Source of the DNA: CAVWCQ01 sp963753545
GTDB lineage: Bacteria; Chloroflexota; Anaerolineae; Aggregatilineales; Aggregatilineaceae
Reading direction: 5' to 3'
Assembly (NCBI GenBank): GCA_963753545.1
Contig: CAVWCQ010000008.1
Coordinates: 2,914,001-2,978,000 of the forward strand
DNA: 64,000 nucleotides
Shown here: piece by piece, positions 29,640 through 44,000 of the stretch
How the letters are laid out: every line of letters begins with the position of its first letter
How positions within the stretch are numbered: the stretch's first letter is position 1
The notes under the pieces: model-generated
The model's input: only the letters and a program-made list of their open reading frames with translations
Database searches by the model: none
What the model was told of the DNA's origin: nothing
Position numbers and translations under genes: made by a program

Positions 29640-30715
29640 ATGAAAAAAGGCTCTATCTTGCTCGTGGCTCTGTTGGTTGTCACACTGTTTGCCCCAATGC
29701 TGTAGCATCACCAACTCCCGCTAAAGCTCAGGATAAAATCCGGGTCGCCGTGGTGATGCCCAGCACGAAGAACGACCTGGCGTTCAGCCAAAGTATGTAT
29801 GACGCCCTGCTCGCCATTCAGGAGGAACGCGGCGCAGATAATTTTGAATTCGTTGTTTCAGAAAACATGTTTGTGGTCGATGATGCCCTGACGGCGATCC
29901 GCGACTATGCGAGCGAAGGTTATAACCTGATCATCGCGCACGGTTCGCAGTACGGTTCTGGCCTGCCCGATATCGCGCTCGATTATCCCGACACTGCTTT
30001 TGCCTGGGGCACGACAGTTGATACCTTTGCGGATCAAGGGATCACCAATGTCTATGCCTATGAAGCCCGTTCTGAACAGGGTGGTTTCGTACTGGGCGCA
30101 CTGGCCGCTAACCTGACCAAAAATGACGTAATCGGCATCATTGGCCCCATCGAAACAGGTGACGCCAAGCTGTATGTCGATGGCTTCAAGGCAGGCGTGG
30201 CCTATGAAAACGCAGACATTGAAGTGCTGGTGAACTATATCCAGTCCTTCAGCGACCTCGCCCTGGCTGCCGCTGCGGCCGATGCCATGCTGGCGGAAGA
30301 CGCCGACATTCTGACCGGCACGGCCCAGATGGTCCCCGGCGCGGTCAACAAGGCTAAAGAAGCAGGTGCCCTGTGGTTCGGCACGCAGGCTAACCAAAGC
30401 TCTCTGGCCCCCGAAATCGTAGTTGCCAGCCAGGTCTATGACTGGACCGTTGCTCTCAATCCCATCATTGACGATGTGGTCGCGGGCGAACTAAAAGGTG
30501 TCGCTTACTCCCTGACGCTCGAAAACGAAGGCTTGCTGATCGAGTTCAACGAAGACTACGACCTGGACCAGGAACTGGTCGACCTCGCCGACCAACTCAC
30601 GCAGGAAATCGTTGACGGCACGATCAGCTTCGAATTTGCTGACGACGGCACGCTCTCGGTTGTCGAAGGCGAAGGCATGGAAGCCACTGCCGAAGCAACT
30701 GAAGCGGCTCAATAA
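29640..30715 (+). CDS. BMP-family substrate-binding protein (frameshifted)
   Basis: The gene starts at 29640, eight bases after AGGAGG, with the signal peptide MKKGSILLVALLVVTLF. A lost base near 29700 causes a premature stop, and the protein resumes as VASPTPAKAQDKIRVAVVMP. The mature part is a two-lobe periplasmic-binding protein of the basic membrane protein family (DYASEGYNLIIAHGSQYGSG, NVYAYEARSEQGGFVLG, GIIGPIETGD). These bind nucleosides or purines for ABC import. There is no lipobox cysteine, so it is probably released or held by its signal sequence rather than lipidated. The C-terminal tail is rich in Glu, Ala and Thr. Confidence 0.85.
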
Positions 30716-30738
30716 CCACCCAAACGATTAAATATAGA

Positions 30739-30767
30739 GGGGTGGGATACGAATCGTATCCCACCCC
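30739..30767 (+). terminator. Hairpin between binding protein and ATPase genes
   Basis: GGGGTGGGATACG pairs perfectly over 13 bp with CGTATCCCACCCC around a three-base loop, 23 bases after the binding-protein stop. The T-rich tail is short and delayed, so it may act as a partial terminator or mRNA stabiliser that keeps binding-protein expression above that of the ATPase. Confidence 0.7.
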
Positions 30768-30798
30768 AACCCAACTTTTGAGTGAATGGAATTTTAAG

Positions 30799-32350
30799 AT
30801 GACTGTCGCTTCTTCCCCACTGCTACCAACCGGCAAAGCCCGCATCGATCACATGGAGATGCGCGGCATTGTCAAGCGCTTCCCTGGTGTGTTGGCTGCC
30901 GATCATATCGATTTTGACGTGCGGGCCGGAGAAGTGCATGCGCTGCTCGGTGAAAACGGCGCGGGCAAAAGTACTTTGATGAGAATTCTTTATGGCCTGT
31001 ACCAACAAAACGAGGGAAGTATCTCCCTCAACGGCAAGCCTGTTTCAATCAAGTCGCCTAACGACGCGATTGAATCGGGTATCGGCATGATTCACCAGCA
31101 CTTTATGCTGGTTCCCTCATTGACCGTGACCGAAAATGTGGCTCTGGGACTGCGTTCCTCACGCGAACCCCTGCTTGACCTGGACGAAGTTGCCACCCGA
31201 ATCGAGCATCTGGCGAAACTGTACGGGCTGCAAGTTGATCCGTCCTGCCCGGTCTGGCAGCTTGCTGTAGGCGAGCGGCAGCGCGTCGAGATCATCAAGG
31301 CGCTCTATCGCGGGGCGGCACTGCTCATTCTGGACGAACCCACCGCCGTGCTCACCCCACACGAAGTCGATGATCTGTTTAAGACGCTGCGGCAGATGGT
31401 TGCTGATGGGCATGCTTTGATCTTCATCTCGCACAAGCTGCACGAAGTGTCTGGCGATCAGCGACCGGATCACAGTGCTGCGCGACGGGCGAAACGTCGG
31501 AACGATTCCGGCACAGGACGCGACCAAAAAGACTCTGGCCCAGATGATGGTCGGGCGCGAAGTGATCCTGCGCTACGAGATCCCCCCTATCCAGGCAGGA
31601 GAAACACGCCTGAAGATCGAAAACCTGTGCGCCAAAAGTGACCGCGAAACCGATGCGCTGCGCGGGGTTGATCTCGAAGTGTGCGCCGGGGAAATTCTTG
31701 GGCTGGCAGGTGTTTCGGGCAACGGGCAGCGCGAACTGGCGGAGGTGATTTTTGGGCTGCGACCAGCGACCGGGGGCAGCGTTATTCTTGAAAATCGGAA
31801 TGTGACCGGAAAATCTCCGGCAACGCTGAACAGCCTGGGACTATCTTATATTCCAGAAGAGCGCATGACAGACGGCGTGATCAAAGATTTTTCGGTAGCT
31901 GAAAACCTGATTTTGCAGGTTCACTGCCAGCGTCCCTTTTCATACAGCATTTTTCAGAACACGCGCGCCATCCGCCGCCGCTGCACGGAACTGATCCAGA
32001 ATTTCAGCATCCGCACGCCAAACCAGGAGACACCGATCAAAAGTCTCTCCGGCGGCAATATTCAAAAACTGGTCATGGCCCGCGAACTGTCACGCGAACC
32101 ACGTGTTTTGCTCGCCGCCCAACCCACACGCGGCGTCGATATCGGCGCGACGGAGTATATTCACCAGCGGCTGCTGGAACAGAGAGCGAAGGGTACGGCA
32201 ACCCTGTTAATATCGGAAGACCTGGACGAGATTCTGGCGTTGGCAGACCGGATCGCCGTGATTTATGAAGGGCGTATCGTCGGTATCGTGAACCGGAAAG
32301 ATGCCAAGATAGAAGAACTGGGATTGATGATGGCAGGCGTATCTGTTTGA
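30799..32350 (+). CDS. ABC transporter ATPase, two nucleotide-binding domains (NupO/YufO-like, frameshifted)
   Basis: The double-domain ATPase is about 516 residues. Domain 1 has the Walker A GENGAGKST, the Q-loop IHQHFMLVPSLTVTENV, and Walker B LLILDEPTAVL; its signature LAVGERQRVE is the usual degenerate one. Domain 2 has a degenerate Walker A (GVSGNGQREL), LSGGNIQKLVMAREL and AAQPTRGVDIGA. One extra base near 31450, just after FISHKLHEV, breaks the frame; the correct reading continues to RDGRNVGTIPAQ. It powers the two upstream permeases. The order permease-permease-binding protein-ATPase is reversed from many relatives, which have the ATPase first. Confidence 0.85.
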
Positions 32351-32382
32351 CCTGCCATAATAAAATATGTTACCATGAGTTT

Positions 32383-32470
32383 TAACCTCCGGCTTGCAGG
32401 TCGTTAGCCTGACCTCATAAGGTCAGGGCGCGGCGTTGAGCACCCTCGCTCACCGAAAAGTGCCTGTGGT
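32383..32470 (+). ncRNA. Candidate structured leader upstream of the xanthine dehydrogenase genes
   Basis: Between the importer and the molybdoenzyme genes three helices can nest: an outer pairing GCAGG (32396-32400) with CCTGT (32463-32467), an inner 7-bp stem CCTGACC/GGTCAGG (32408-32427) with loop TCATAA, and a 5-bp stem TGAGC/GCTCA (32437-32452). The three-way-junction shape and position suggest a riboswitch or other leader element, for example a molybdenum-cofactor or purine sensor. I cannot match it to a known consensus by eye. Confidence 0.35.
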
Positions 32471-32516
32471 CGATCATCGTTTATAAGGCGCTTTGTGCGC
32501 ATGGACGAGAAATTCC

Positions 32517-33431
32517 ATGACTCTTTGGACGTATTACCACACCCCCTCGACGGTTGATGAGGCGTTAACGCTTCTGGATTCATACCAGGGGCGAGCAGTT
32601 GTTGTCGCCGGAGGAACCGATCTGCTGCTGGACATTCGCAACAAACGCCTGCCCCGCCCGGAAGCCCTGGTGGATATTACCTGCGTCGATGAGATGAAAG
32701 GAATCCGGCAGGAGGGTGATTCGCTGATCATCGGCGCGGGCGTGACGCATACGGACATTGTCCAAGATAGCATTGTAGTCAGCCGGGCGACGTGCCTGGT
32801 GGAAAGCTGCGGTGTCGTGGGCGGTCCGCAGGTGCGCAATGTGGGCACGCTGGGCGGCAATGTTGCTCACGCGCTGCCCGCCGGAGACGGCACGACCTCG
32901 CTGGTCGTGCTCGATGCCGAGGCCGAAATAGCCTATCAAGGCAAGCGGCAGTGGGTCGCATTAAAAGAACTGTTTCGCGGGCCGGGCGTATCGCTGCTCG
33001 ATCACAGCCGCGATCTGTTGATCCGGTTTCGATTTCCGCTCAGCGGATTACATGAAGCGAGTGCTTTCAAACGGATCATGCGCCCTCAAGGTGTCGCTCT
33101 GCCGATTTTGGGCTGTGCGGCGTGGATGCGCGTGAACGAGGCCGGAGATCGGTTTGAGGATGTGCGGGTGTGCATCGGACCCGTGGCCCAGGTTCCGACG
33201 CGGGCCGCTGCTGTCGAAGCCGCGCTGCGGGGGGAACCCGTGACAGAAGCAACGTTTGAACGGGCGCGGACAGCGGCGCAGGAGTCTTTGCACCCGCGCG
33301 GGAGTAAATACCGGGCAACGGCGGTCTATCGCCAGGAAATGATTGATGTGCTGCTGCGGCGGGTGCTGCCGCTGGCGGCTGAACGTGCTTTAACGGGTGA
33401 GGCGGTACCAGAAGGCGTTGGGATGGAATAG
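32517..33431 (+). CDS. Xanthine dehydrogenase-type FAD-binding subunit
   Basis: This 304-residue subunit carries electrons from the iron-sulfur clusters to NAD or another acceptor. It has the FAD-binding signatures VVVAGGTDLLLDIRNK near residues 28-43 and NVGTLGGNVAHALPAGD near residues 105-121, as in the medium subunits of molybdenum hydroxylases. The ATG at 32517 (MTLWTYYHTPST) gives the usual N-terminus for this family. It ends 16 bases before the fused iron-sulfur/molybdopterin subunit. The nearby nucleoside-type importer supports purine oxidation as the role. Confidence 0.88.
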   Translation: MTLWTYYHTPSTVDEALTLLDSYQGRAVVVAGGTDLLLDIRNKRLPRPEALVDITCVDEMKGIRQEGDSLIIGAGVTHTDIVQDSIVVSRATCLVESCGVVGGPQVRNVGTLGGNVAHALPAGDGTTSLVVLDAEAEIAYQGKRQWVALKELFRGPGVSLLDHSRDLLIRFRFPLSGLHEASAFKRIMRPQGVALPILGCAAWMRVNEAGDRFEDVRVCIGPVAQVPTRAAAVEAALRGEPVTEATFERARTAAQESLHPRGSKYRATAVYRQEMIDVLLRRVLPLAAERALTGEAVPEGVGME

Positions 33432-33447
33432 GGTGGAGGGTGTTATC

Positions 33448-36250
33448 ATGAGCCGGTTGAAATTAACAGTTAATCACCAGCCAATCGAACTTGACGTTCC
33501 ACAGTCGCGGACACTGGCGCAACTGCTGCGCGAGGACCTGGGACTGACCGGGACGAAGATCGGCTGTGACGAGGCGGAATGTGGAATCTGTACGGTACTG
33601 GTCAACGGCGTTCCCGTTGATTCGTGCATTTACCCGGCGTTTAAGGCGCAGGGAGCGGAAGTCACGACCATCGAAGGATTAGCTCAGAACGGCGATCTGC
33701 ACGCGCTGCAAAAGGCTTTTGTCGAACACGGCGCGGTGCAGTGCGGATTCTGTACGCCAGGGCTGATCATGACCTCGAAGGCGCTGCTGGACGAAAACCC
33801 GGACCCGAGCGATCATGATATTAAGGTGGCCCTCAAAGATACGCTCTGCCGCTGCACGGGCTATACCAGCGTGATCAGCGCGATCCAGTCGGCAGCCAGC
33901 GAACTGCGCGGCGAAGGGTCGATCCCCTGGGCTGCTGCGAAAACGATTGAGCCGCTGACCGCCATTGGACGCCCTGTGCCGCCGCAGGAAACGGTTGATA
34001 AGATCACAGGGCGGGCAAAATACACGGATGATTATGTCTTTCCTGGCATGCTGGTCGGGCGCACCCTACGGGCGGCGCTGCCCCATGCGCGGATTCTCAG
34101 CATTGACACAAGCGCGGCGAAGGCGCTACCCGGCGTTATCGCGGTTCTGACCCACCAGGACGTTCCCGGCGAGAATATTCACGGCCTGATCTTCGATGAC
34201 TGGCCTGTGCTGTGCGCCGACAAAGTGCGCTATATGGGCGATGCGGTGGCGATTGTAGCGGCGGAAGACGCGGACACAGCGGCACGAGCGCTGGAACTGA
34301 TCAAGGTGGAATACGAAGCCATTGGTGTCGTTGACGATCCAGAATATGCTCGCTCGCCCGAAGCACCGTGCGTTCACGAAAACAGGCCCGATGGCAACCT
34401 GCTCAAACATATCAAGGTGCGGCACGGTGATATCGAACAGGGCTTTGCCGAAGCGGACGTAATCATCGAGCGCGAATATCGCACCCCGACGATTGAACAC
34501 GCCTTTATGGAACCGGAGTGTTCGATTGGCGTCCCGGCTGGCTTTGACGCCGAACACGTCAAACTGACGATTTACACGGGATCGCAAATTCCCTACGAGG
34601 ATCGGCGGCAGGCGGCGCGGGCACTGGCACTTCCTGAGGATCAGATTCGCGTGCGCGGCGCGTTGATCGGCGGCGGGTTTGGCGGCAAAGAGGATATCGC
34701 CGGGCAGATTCACGTCGCTATGCTGGCCCAGAAAACCGGACGGCCCGTCAAAATGCTCTATACCCGCCAGGAATTGCTGGTGTTCCACCCCAAACGCCAC
34801 GCGACGATTATCCGCATCAAGACAGGAGCCAAACGGGACGGTACATTGGTCGCGGTGCAGGCGGAACTGTATGGTGACGGCGGGGCATACGCCAGCTTAT
34901 CCGACAAGGTGATGACCCGTGCCACGACTCATGCCACCGGGCCGTATGTGGTTCCCAACGCCAAAATCGACTGCTACGTGATGTACACCAATAATCCACC
35001 GTCGGGCGCGTTTCGCGGGTTTGGCGTTACCCAGTCGGCGTTTGCCGTTGAGCAAAATATGGACCTCGTGGCAGAAGCGATTGGCATGGACCCGCTGGAC
35101 TTCCGGCGGAAGAATGCGCAGCGCGTTGGTGAACAGACCGCTACCGGGCAGGTGCTGCGCGAAAGCGTCGGCCTGGAAAAGACGATTGCCCACATTAACC
35201 AGGATATCCGCACCGATCAGTTCCGCTGGGGCTGGCGGGAAGGGAACAAGGCTTACGGCTGGGGCATCGCCTGCGCCTATAAAAATACAGGGCTGGGCGG
35301 CGGCGCGCAGGATCGATCCGACTGCTGAAGTCGAAGTCTATTCTGACTCGACGGTGGAAGTGCGCACTTCCTCTGCCGATATGGGCCAGGGACTGACGGT
35401 CGTGCTGGCTCAGATCACAGCAGAAGAACTGGGTATGCCCGTCAACCGCGTGCGTGTCCTGCTCTCCGACACGGATTTAACACCGGATGGTGGCCCGACA
35501 ACCGCTTCTCGCCAGACGTATGTCAGCGGCAACGCGGCCCGCTATGCGGCGGTTACCATGCGGGATGCGCTGGCAGCCGTCGCCGCCGAACGCCTGAGCA
35601 TCGCCCCCGACCAACTGCGTTTTGAGGGTGGGCAGATTTGCCACAACGGGACAAGCGTTGATATCGGTACAGTGGCGGCGTGGATGAAAGAGCAGGGTTT
35701 AGATGCCCGCGCCCGCTACGTCTACGACGCGCCTAAGACGCAGCCGCTCGGCACAGGCGGCGATATGCACTTCGCCTTCTCCTATGCAACACAGGCGGCG
35801 CTGGTCGAGGTGGACATGGAAACCGGGGAAATCAAAGTGCTCAAAGTCATCGCCGCCAATGATATCGGGCGCGCGATCAATCCTAAAACGCTGACCGGGC
35901 AGGTCCACGGCGGAATCTCGATGGGGATGGGGAACTGTCTGACGGAAGAATATATCATTGAGGAAGGCGTTCCCTGGAGCACGCTGCTGGCCCGCTACCG
36001 CATCCCCAGCATCAAACATACGCCGGAGATTGTCTCGCATCTGGTCGAGGAACAGACGGCAGATGGTCCCTTCGGAGCGAAGGGCGTTGGCGAGATCACG
36101 TCGATCAACACGACTCCCGCTATTGCCAACGCGATTTATAACGCGACAGGCGTCCGGGTCTACCGGATTCCGATTGACCAGGACGCGCTGCTGCGGGCGA
36201 TAAAGACCGGAGCCAGGGAGGTTCATACCACGTGGCACAACGTCAAATAA
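33448..36250 (+). CDS. Fused [2Fe-2S] and molybdopterin subunit of a xanthine dehydrogenase-type enzyme (frameshifted)
   Basis: One gene of about 934 residues. Residues 1-160 hold two [2Fe-2S] clusters: CDEAECGIC with the later Cys of DSC, and QCGFCTPG with CRCTG. The rest is the molybdenum-cofactor domain: GGGFGGKED, SGAFRGFGVTQ, and near the end GAKGVGEITS with the expected catalytic Glu. The FRGFG motif fits purine or related N-heterocycle hydroxylases and lacks the CoxL CO-dehydrogenase signature. An indel near 35305 breaks the frame between GLGGGAQ and RIDPTAEVEV. The ribosome site is GGAGG before the ATG at 33448. The iron-sulfur and Mo parts are usually separate genes in bacteria, so the fusion is notable. 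Confidence 0.87.
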
Positions 36251-36327
36251 CCAGTTACTTATGTGATTTTACCGGGGGTGATCCCCCTCACTACCAAAAA
36301 ATTCTCGGCACGCAAATCATTTTGCGT

Positions 36328-39573
<3,246 letters not shown>

Positions 39574-39575
39574 CG

Positions 39576-40727
39576 TTATCCGCGTATCGGCTCGCGCTGG
39601 GCCATTAACTGCATAAATTCGGCAAAGAGGGGATCGGCGTCATGGGGGCCGGGAGCAGCTTCGGGATGGTACTGGATGCTGAGGGCCGGAAAAACCAGAT
39701 GGCGCATGCCTTCGCAGCAGCCGTCATTCAGATTGATGTGAGTAACTTCCACATTAGGCGGCAGAGTATCGGGATCGACGGCGAAATTGTGGTTGTGGGC
39801 GCTGATCTCGACCCGCCCGCTGGGAAGGTGTTTCACAGGCTGGTTGCCGCCATGATGCCCGAACTTGAGACGATACGTTTTGCCGCCAAACGCCTGCCCC
39901 AGAATCTGGTGTCCGAGGCAGATGCCGAAGATCGGAACCCTTCCCAACAGCGCTCGTGCTGCCTCGACCGTATAAGGAAGCGCCGCTGGATCGCCAGGAC
40001 CGTTGCTCAAAAAAACACCGTCAGGATGAAGCTCCAGCACGTCTTCAGCGGAGGTCGCCGCGGGAACAATTGTCACATGGCAGCCGTAGCTGGCAAAACG
40101 CCGCAGGATATTCCACTTGATGCCAAAGTCATAGGCGACAACATGATAACCGCCTTCAACGGGAGGACGGTTTGCCCACTGCTTAAATTCCCAGGCCGAA
40201 TCAGAAGCGGCTTGCCAGGTATAAGGAGAAGCGCAGCTTACCGTCCGCACCATATCCACTCCATCCAGGCCAGGCCAGGCGCGTGCCTGAGCAAGCAGGT
40301 CGGCATCCGACAGATCGCTGCCCGCTGCAAGCGCGCCGCGCAGACTGCCCACACTGCGCAAACGGCGAGTGAGCGCGCGGGTGTCGATACCAGTAATGCC
40401 AATGATATTCTGCTCGGCCAGCCAGTCGCCTAGTGCTCCAGCGGCGCGCCAGTTGGATACACACGAACTGACTTCGCGCACCACAAACCCATTCAGAAAA
40501 GCCCGGCGCGCCTCATCATCTTCACGGTTGATGCCTGTGTTGCCAATCTGCGGCGCGGTCATGACAACAATCTGCCCCGCATAACTGGGATCGGTCAGAA
40601 TCTCCTGGTACCCGGTCAGGCTGGTGTTAAAGACAACCTCACCTGTTTGTATGGCAGAGGCACCAAACGCGCGCCCGTGCCATATCGTGCCGTCCTCCAA
40701 AACCAAACGTGCGGTTTGATCGTTCAT
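39576..40727 (-). CDS. carA: Carbamoyl-phosphate synthase small subunit
   Basis: The 383-residue glutaminase subunit supplies ammonia to CarB. It begins with the CarA-specific domain (LVLEDGTIWHGRAFGA, FNTSLTGYQEILTDPSYAG). It ends with a class I glutamine amidotransferase domain containing the nucleophile in FGICLGHQILGQ and the His-Glu pair in SIQYHPEAAPGP. A GGGGG lies just before the start at 40727. carA and carB are two bases apart and surely co-transcribed. The 274-base divergent gap to gltB must hold both promoters. Confidence 0.94.
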   Translation of the reverse strand: MNDQTARLVLEDGTIWHGRAFGASAIQTGEVVFNTSLTGYQEILTDPSYAGQIVVMTAPQIGNTGINREDDEARRAFLNGFVVREVSSCVSNWRAAGALGDWLAEQNIIGITGIDTRALTRRLRSVGSLRGALAAGSDLSDADLLAQARAWPGLDGVDMVRTVSCASPYTWQAASDSAWEFKQWANRPPVEGGYHVVAYDFGIKWNILRRFASYGCHVTIVPAATSAEDVLELHPDGVFLSNGPGDPAALPYTVEAARALLGRVPIFGICLGHQILGQAFGGKTYRLKFGHHGGNQPVKHLPSGRVEISAHNHNFAVDPDTLPPNVEVTHINLNDGCCEGMRHLVFPALSIQYHPEAAPGPHDADPLFAEFMQLMAQREPIRG

Positions 40728-41001
40728 ACGCCCCCGTTTTGCTAGGTAGTCCGGTTATGCATAACACCATAAAGTTCAGCCAGCAACAGGCATTATGAAC
40801 AAAACCATGCCAACATTCCTTGGTGATATTGACGATCACGATATCAAAGAAATGGAATATCTTTAATGTTTAAAGTGGCCTATTTTACCTTTTGTCCAAC
40901 TCTCGCTTCTCCAAAACTAGAGAAACTACTCCTCATTAATTTATTGAGGTCTTTAAACAACCATTCGACATCATCATTGCAGAGGATCGGGAGCGGATGA
41001 G

Positions 41002-44000
41002 ATGACAAGAATCGGGTTTCCACCCAATCAAGGTCTCTATAACAGTGCGAACGAGCACGACGCCTGCGGCATTGGCTTTGTTGCCAACATCAAGGGCAGC
41101 CCCTCCCACGAGATCATTCATCGCGGGCTGGAAGTGCTGGAACGGATGACCCATCGCGGTGCGGAAAGCGCCGATAACCGGACGGGCGACGGGGCTGGCA
41201 TCCTGATGCAGCTTCCCCACGCCTTTTTCCAATCGTTTATTCCCAATCTGCCAGCGCCGGGCCAATACGGGATGGGCCTCGTCTTTTTGCCCCAGGATGT
41301 GGCAGGGGCGCATTTGTGTATGGCAGCCCTGGAACATATCGTGCGCAGCGAAGGATTGGACGTGCTCGGCTGGCGCGATGTTCCGGTCAACAGCAGTGTA
41401 CTGGGCGATATCGCGCGGTCCGCGGAGCCAGCCATCAAGCAAATCTTTGTGGCGAGTTCGGGCGGGACGAGCCAGGACGCGCTGGAACGTAAACTGTATG
41501 TCGTCCGCAAAGTCGCGGAAAGCCAGATGCGACAACAGGGCGGAGCGCAATTTGCGGCGCAGTTCTACATCCCCTCACTTTCGACCAAAACAGTGGTCTA
41601 CAAGGGGATGCTGACCGCCGAACAACTGCGCTCCTATTACCTGGACCTGGAAGATCAACGGGTCGTCAGCGCCGTCGCCCTCGTTCACTCGCGCTTTAGC
41701 ACCAACACCTTCCCCACCTGGGATCTCGCTCACCCTTTCCGGCTCATCGCTCACAACGGCGAAATCAACACGATCAAAGGCAACCGCTTCTGGATGCATG
41801 CCAGTGAGGCGGGGTTCAGTTCCGAGCTATTTGGCGACGATATAAACAAGCTGCTGCCCGTCGTTGAACCGGGAAAAAGCGACTCGGCCTCGTTTGACAA
41901 CGTGCTCGAAATGCTGGTGATGAGTGGGCGCTCGCTGCCCCACGCCCTGATGATGCTGATCCCGGAATCGTTTAACAAGCTCAATCCGATCCCGGATGAT
42001 CTCAAATACTTCTACGAGTACCATTCGGCATTCATGGAACCCTGGGATGGTCCCGCCGCGATCATCTTCTGTGATGGGCGTTGGGTCGGCGGCACGCTGG
42101 ATCGTAATGGGCTGCGGCCTTCACGTTACGTGGTCACGAAAGACGATCTGATCGTAATGGGGTCAGAAGTGGGCGTGCAGACCTTTGCGCCGGAGCGAAT
42201 CGCCGCCAAGGGCCGCCTGATGCCCGGCAAACTGCTGCTGGTTGATATGCAGGAAGGGCGCATCATTCCGGACTCGGAAATCAAAGAGCAGATCAGCCAC
42301 CAAAGCCCCTACCGGGAATGGGTGGAAAAATACCGCATCACCATGCCCTCGATTGAGCTGAAGCACTCGATCCAGATCGGGATGAACGGGCAGCTTCTCG
42401 AAATGCAGCATGCCTTTGGCTACAGCCAAGAAGATATTGAGAATATCATCGTCCCGATGATCGACACCCACCAGGAACCTGTCGGGTCGATGGGAACAGA
42501 TACGCCGCTGGCGGTATTCTCCGACAGGCCGCAGCGCCTGTTTAACTACTTCAAACAAACCTTTGCCCAGGTGACGAATCCGCCTATCGACCCGATCCGC
42601 GAAGAACTGGTCATGACGCTGACGGGCTACATTGGCAAAGAGGGTAATCTGCTCGAAGAAAAGCCCGAACACTGCCACATGGTCCAGTTCAAACGCCCAG
42701 TGTTTTCGAATATTGACATGGAAAAAATCCGCACATGGGATAATCCGGACTTCCGTTCAGTGACGCTGCCGATCACGTTTCCGGTTGAGGAAGGCGCAGC
42801 GGGGCTCAAACAGGCAATGGATCGCCTGTGCCAGGAAGCAGAGCGGATCGTCGATGAGGGCTGCGACTTTATTATCCTGTCTGATCGCGGCATTGATGCG
42901 ACCTGCGCGCCCATCCCTTCGCTGCTGGCCTGTTCGGGGATTCACCATCACCTGATCCAGGTCAAAAAGCGAACTGAAATAGCATTGATTGTCGAAACGG
43001 CGGAAGCACGGGAGATCATGCACTTCGCCCTGTTGTTCGGCTATGGAGCGAGCGCGATTAACCCCTACGGCGTACTGGCAACCGTCCACGACCTGTTCAA
43101 AAAAGGGCGTTTCCCGACCTATAACAATTACCTTGAAGTCGAGGATGCTTACCTTAAGTCGGTTGAAAAGGGCCTGCTGAAGGTACTCTCCAAGCTGGGG
43201 ATTTCCACGCTCCGCAGCTATCACGGTGCGCAAACCTTTGAGGCGATAGGCATCAGCCAGGACGTCATGGATGAATACTTCACGGGGACCGATTCACGCA
43301 TCGGCGGCATCGGCCTGGAAGAGATCGCCCAGGAAACACTGATGCACCACCAGCGGGCCTATGTCGAAAAACCTGCCCTGCTGGAGTCGGAAGGTATTTA
43401 CCAGTATCGTAAAAACGGCGAACACCACGCCTGGAATCCAGAGGTGATTTACCTGCTGCAATGGGCAGCGCGCACGGGAGACTATCAGAAATACAAGAAA
43501 TTCTCCGAGCTGGTCAACCGCCAGAACCAGAGGCCGCACGTCATCCGGGGTTTGCTCGATTTTAAACCGCAGACGCCGATTTCGATTGATGAGGTCGAGC
43601 CCATTGAGAACATCCTCAAGCGCATGACGACTGGCGCGATGTCGTTCGGATCGCTGGGGAAAGATGTCCATGAAACGATTGCCATTGCCATGAACAGCAT
43701 TGGCGGGCGCAGTAATTCCGGCGAAGGTGGCGAAGATCCGGAGCGCTTTGACCCCCGTCCAGATGGCACGTCCGTGCGCAGCGCGATCAAACAGGTCGCG
43801 TCGGGGCGCTTTGGCGTCACCATCAATTACCTGATCAACGCCGATGAAATTCAGATCAAGATCGCACAGGGGGCGAAGCCCGGCGAGGGCGGACAGCTTC
43901 CGGGACACAAGGTTGATAAGGTGATCGCTAAAACGCGGCATGCGACCCCTGGCGTGACGCTCATTTCGCCGCCGCCGCATCATGACATCTATTCGATTGA

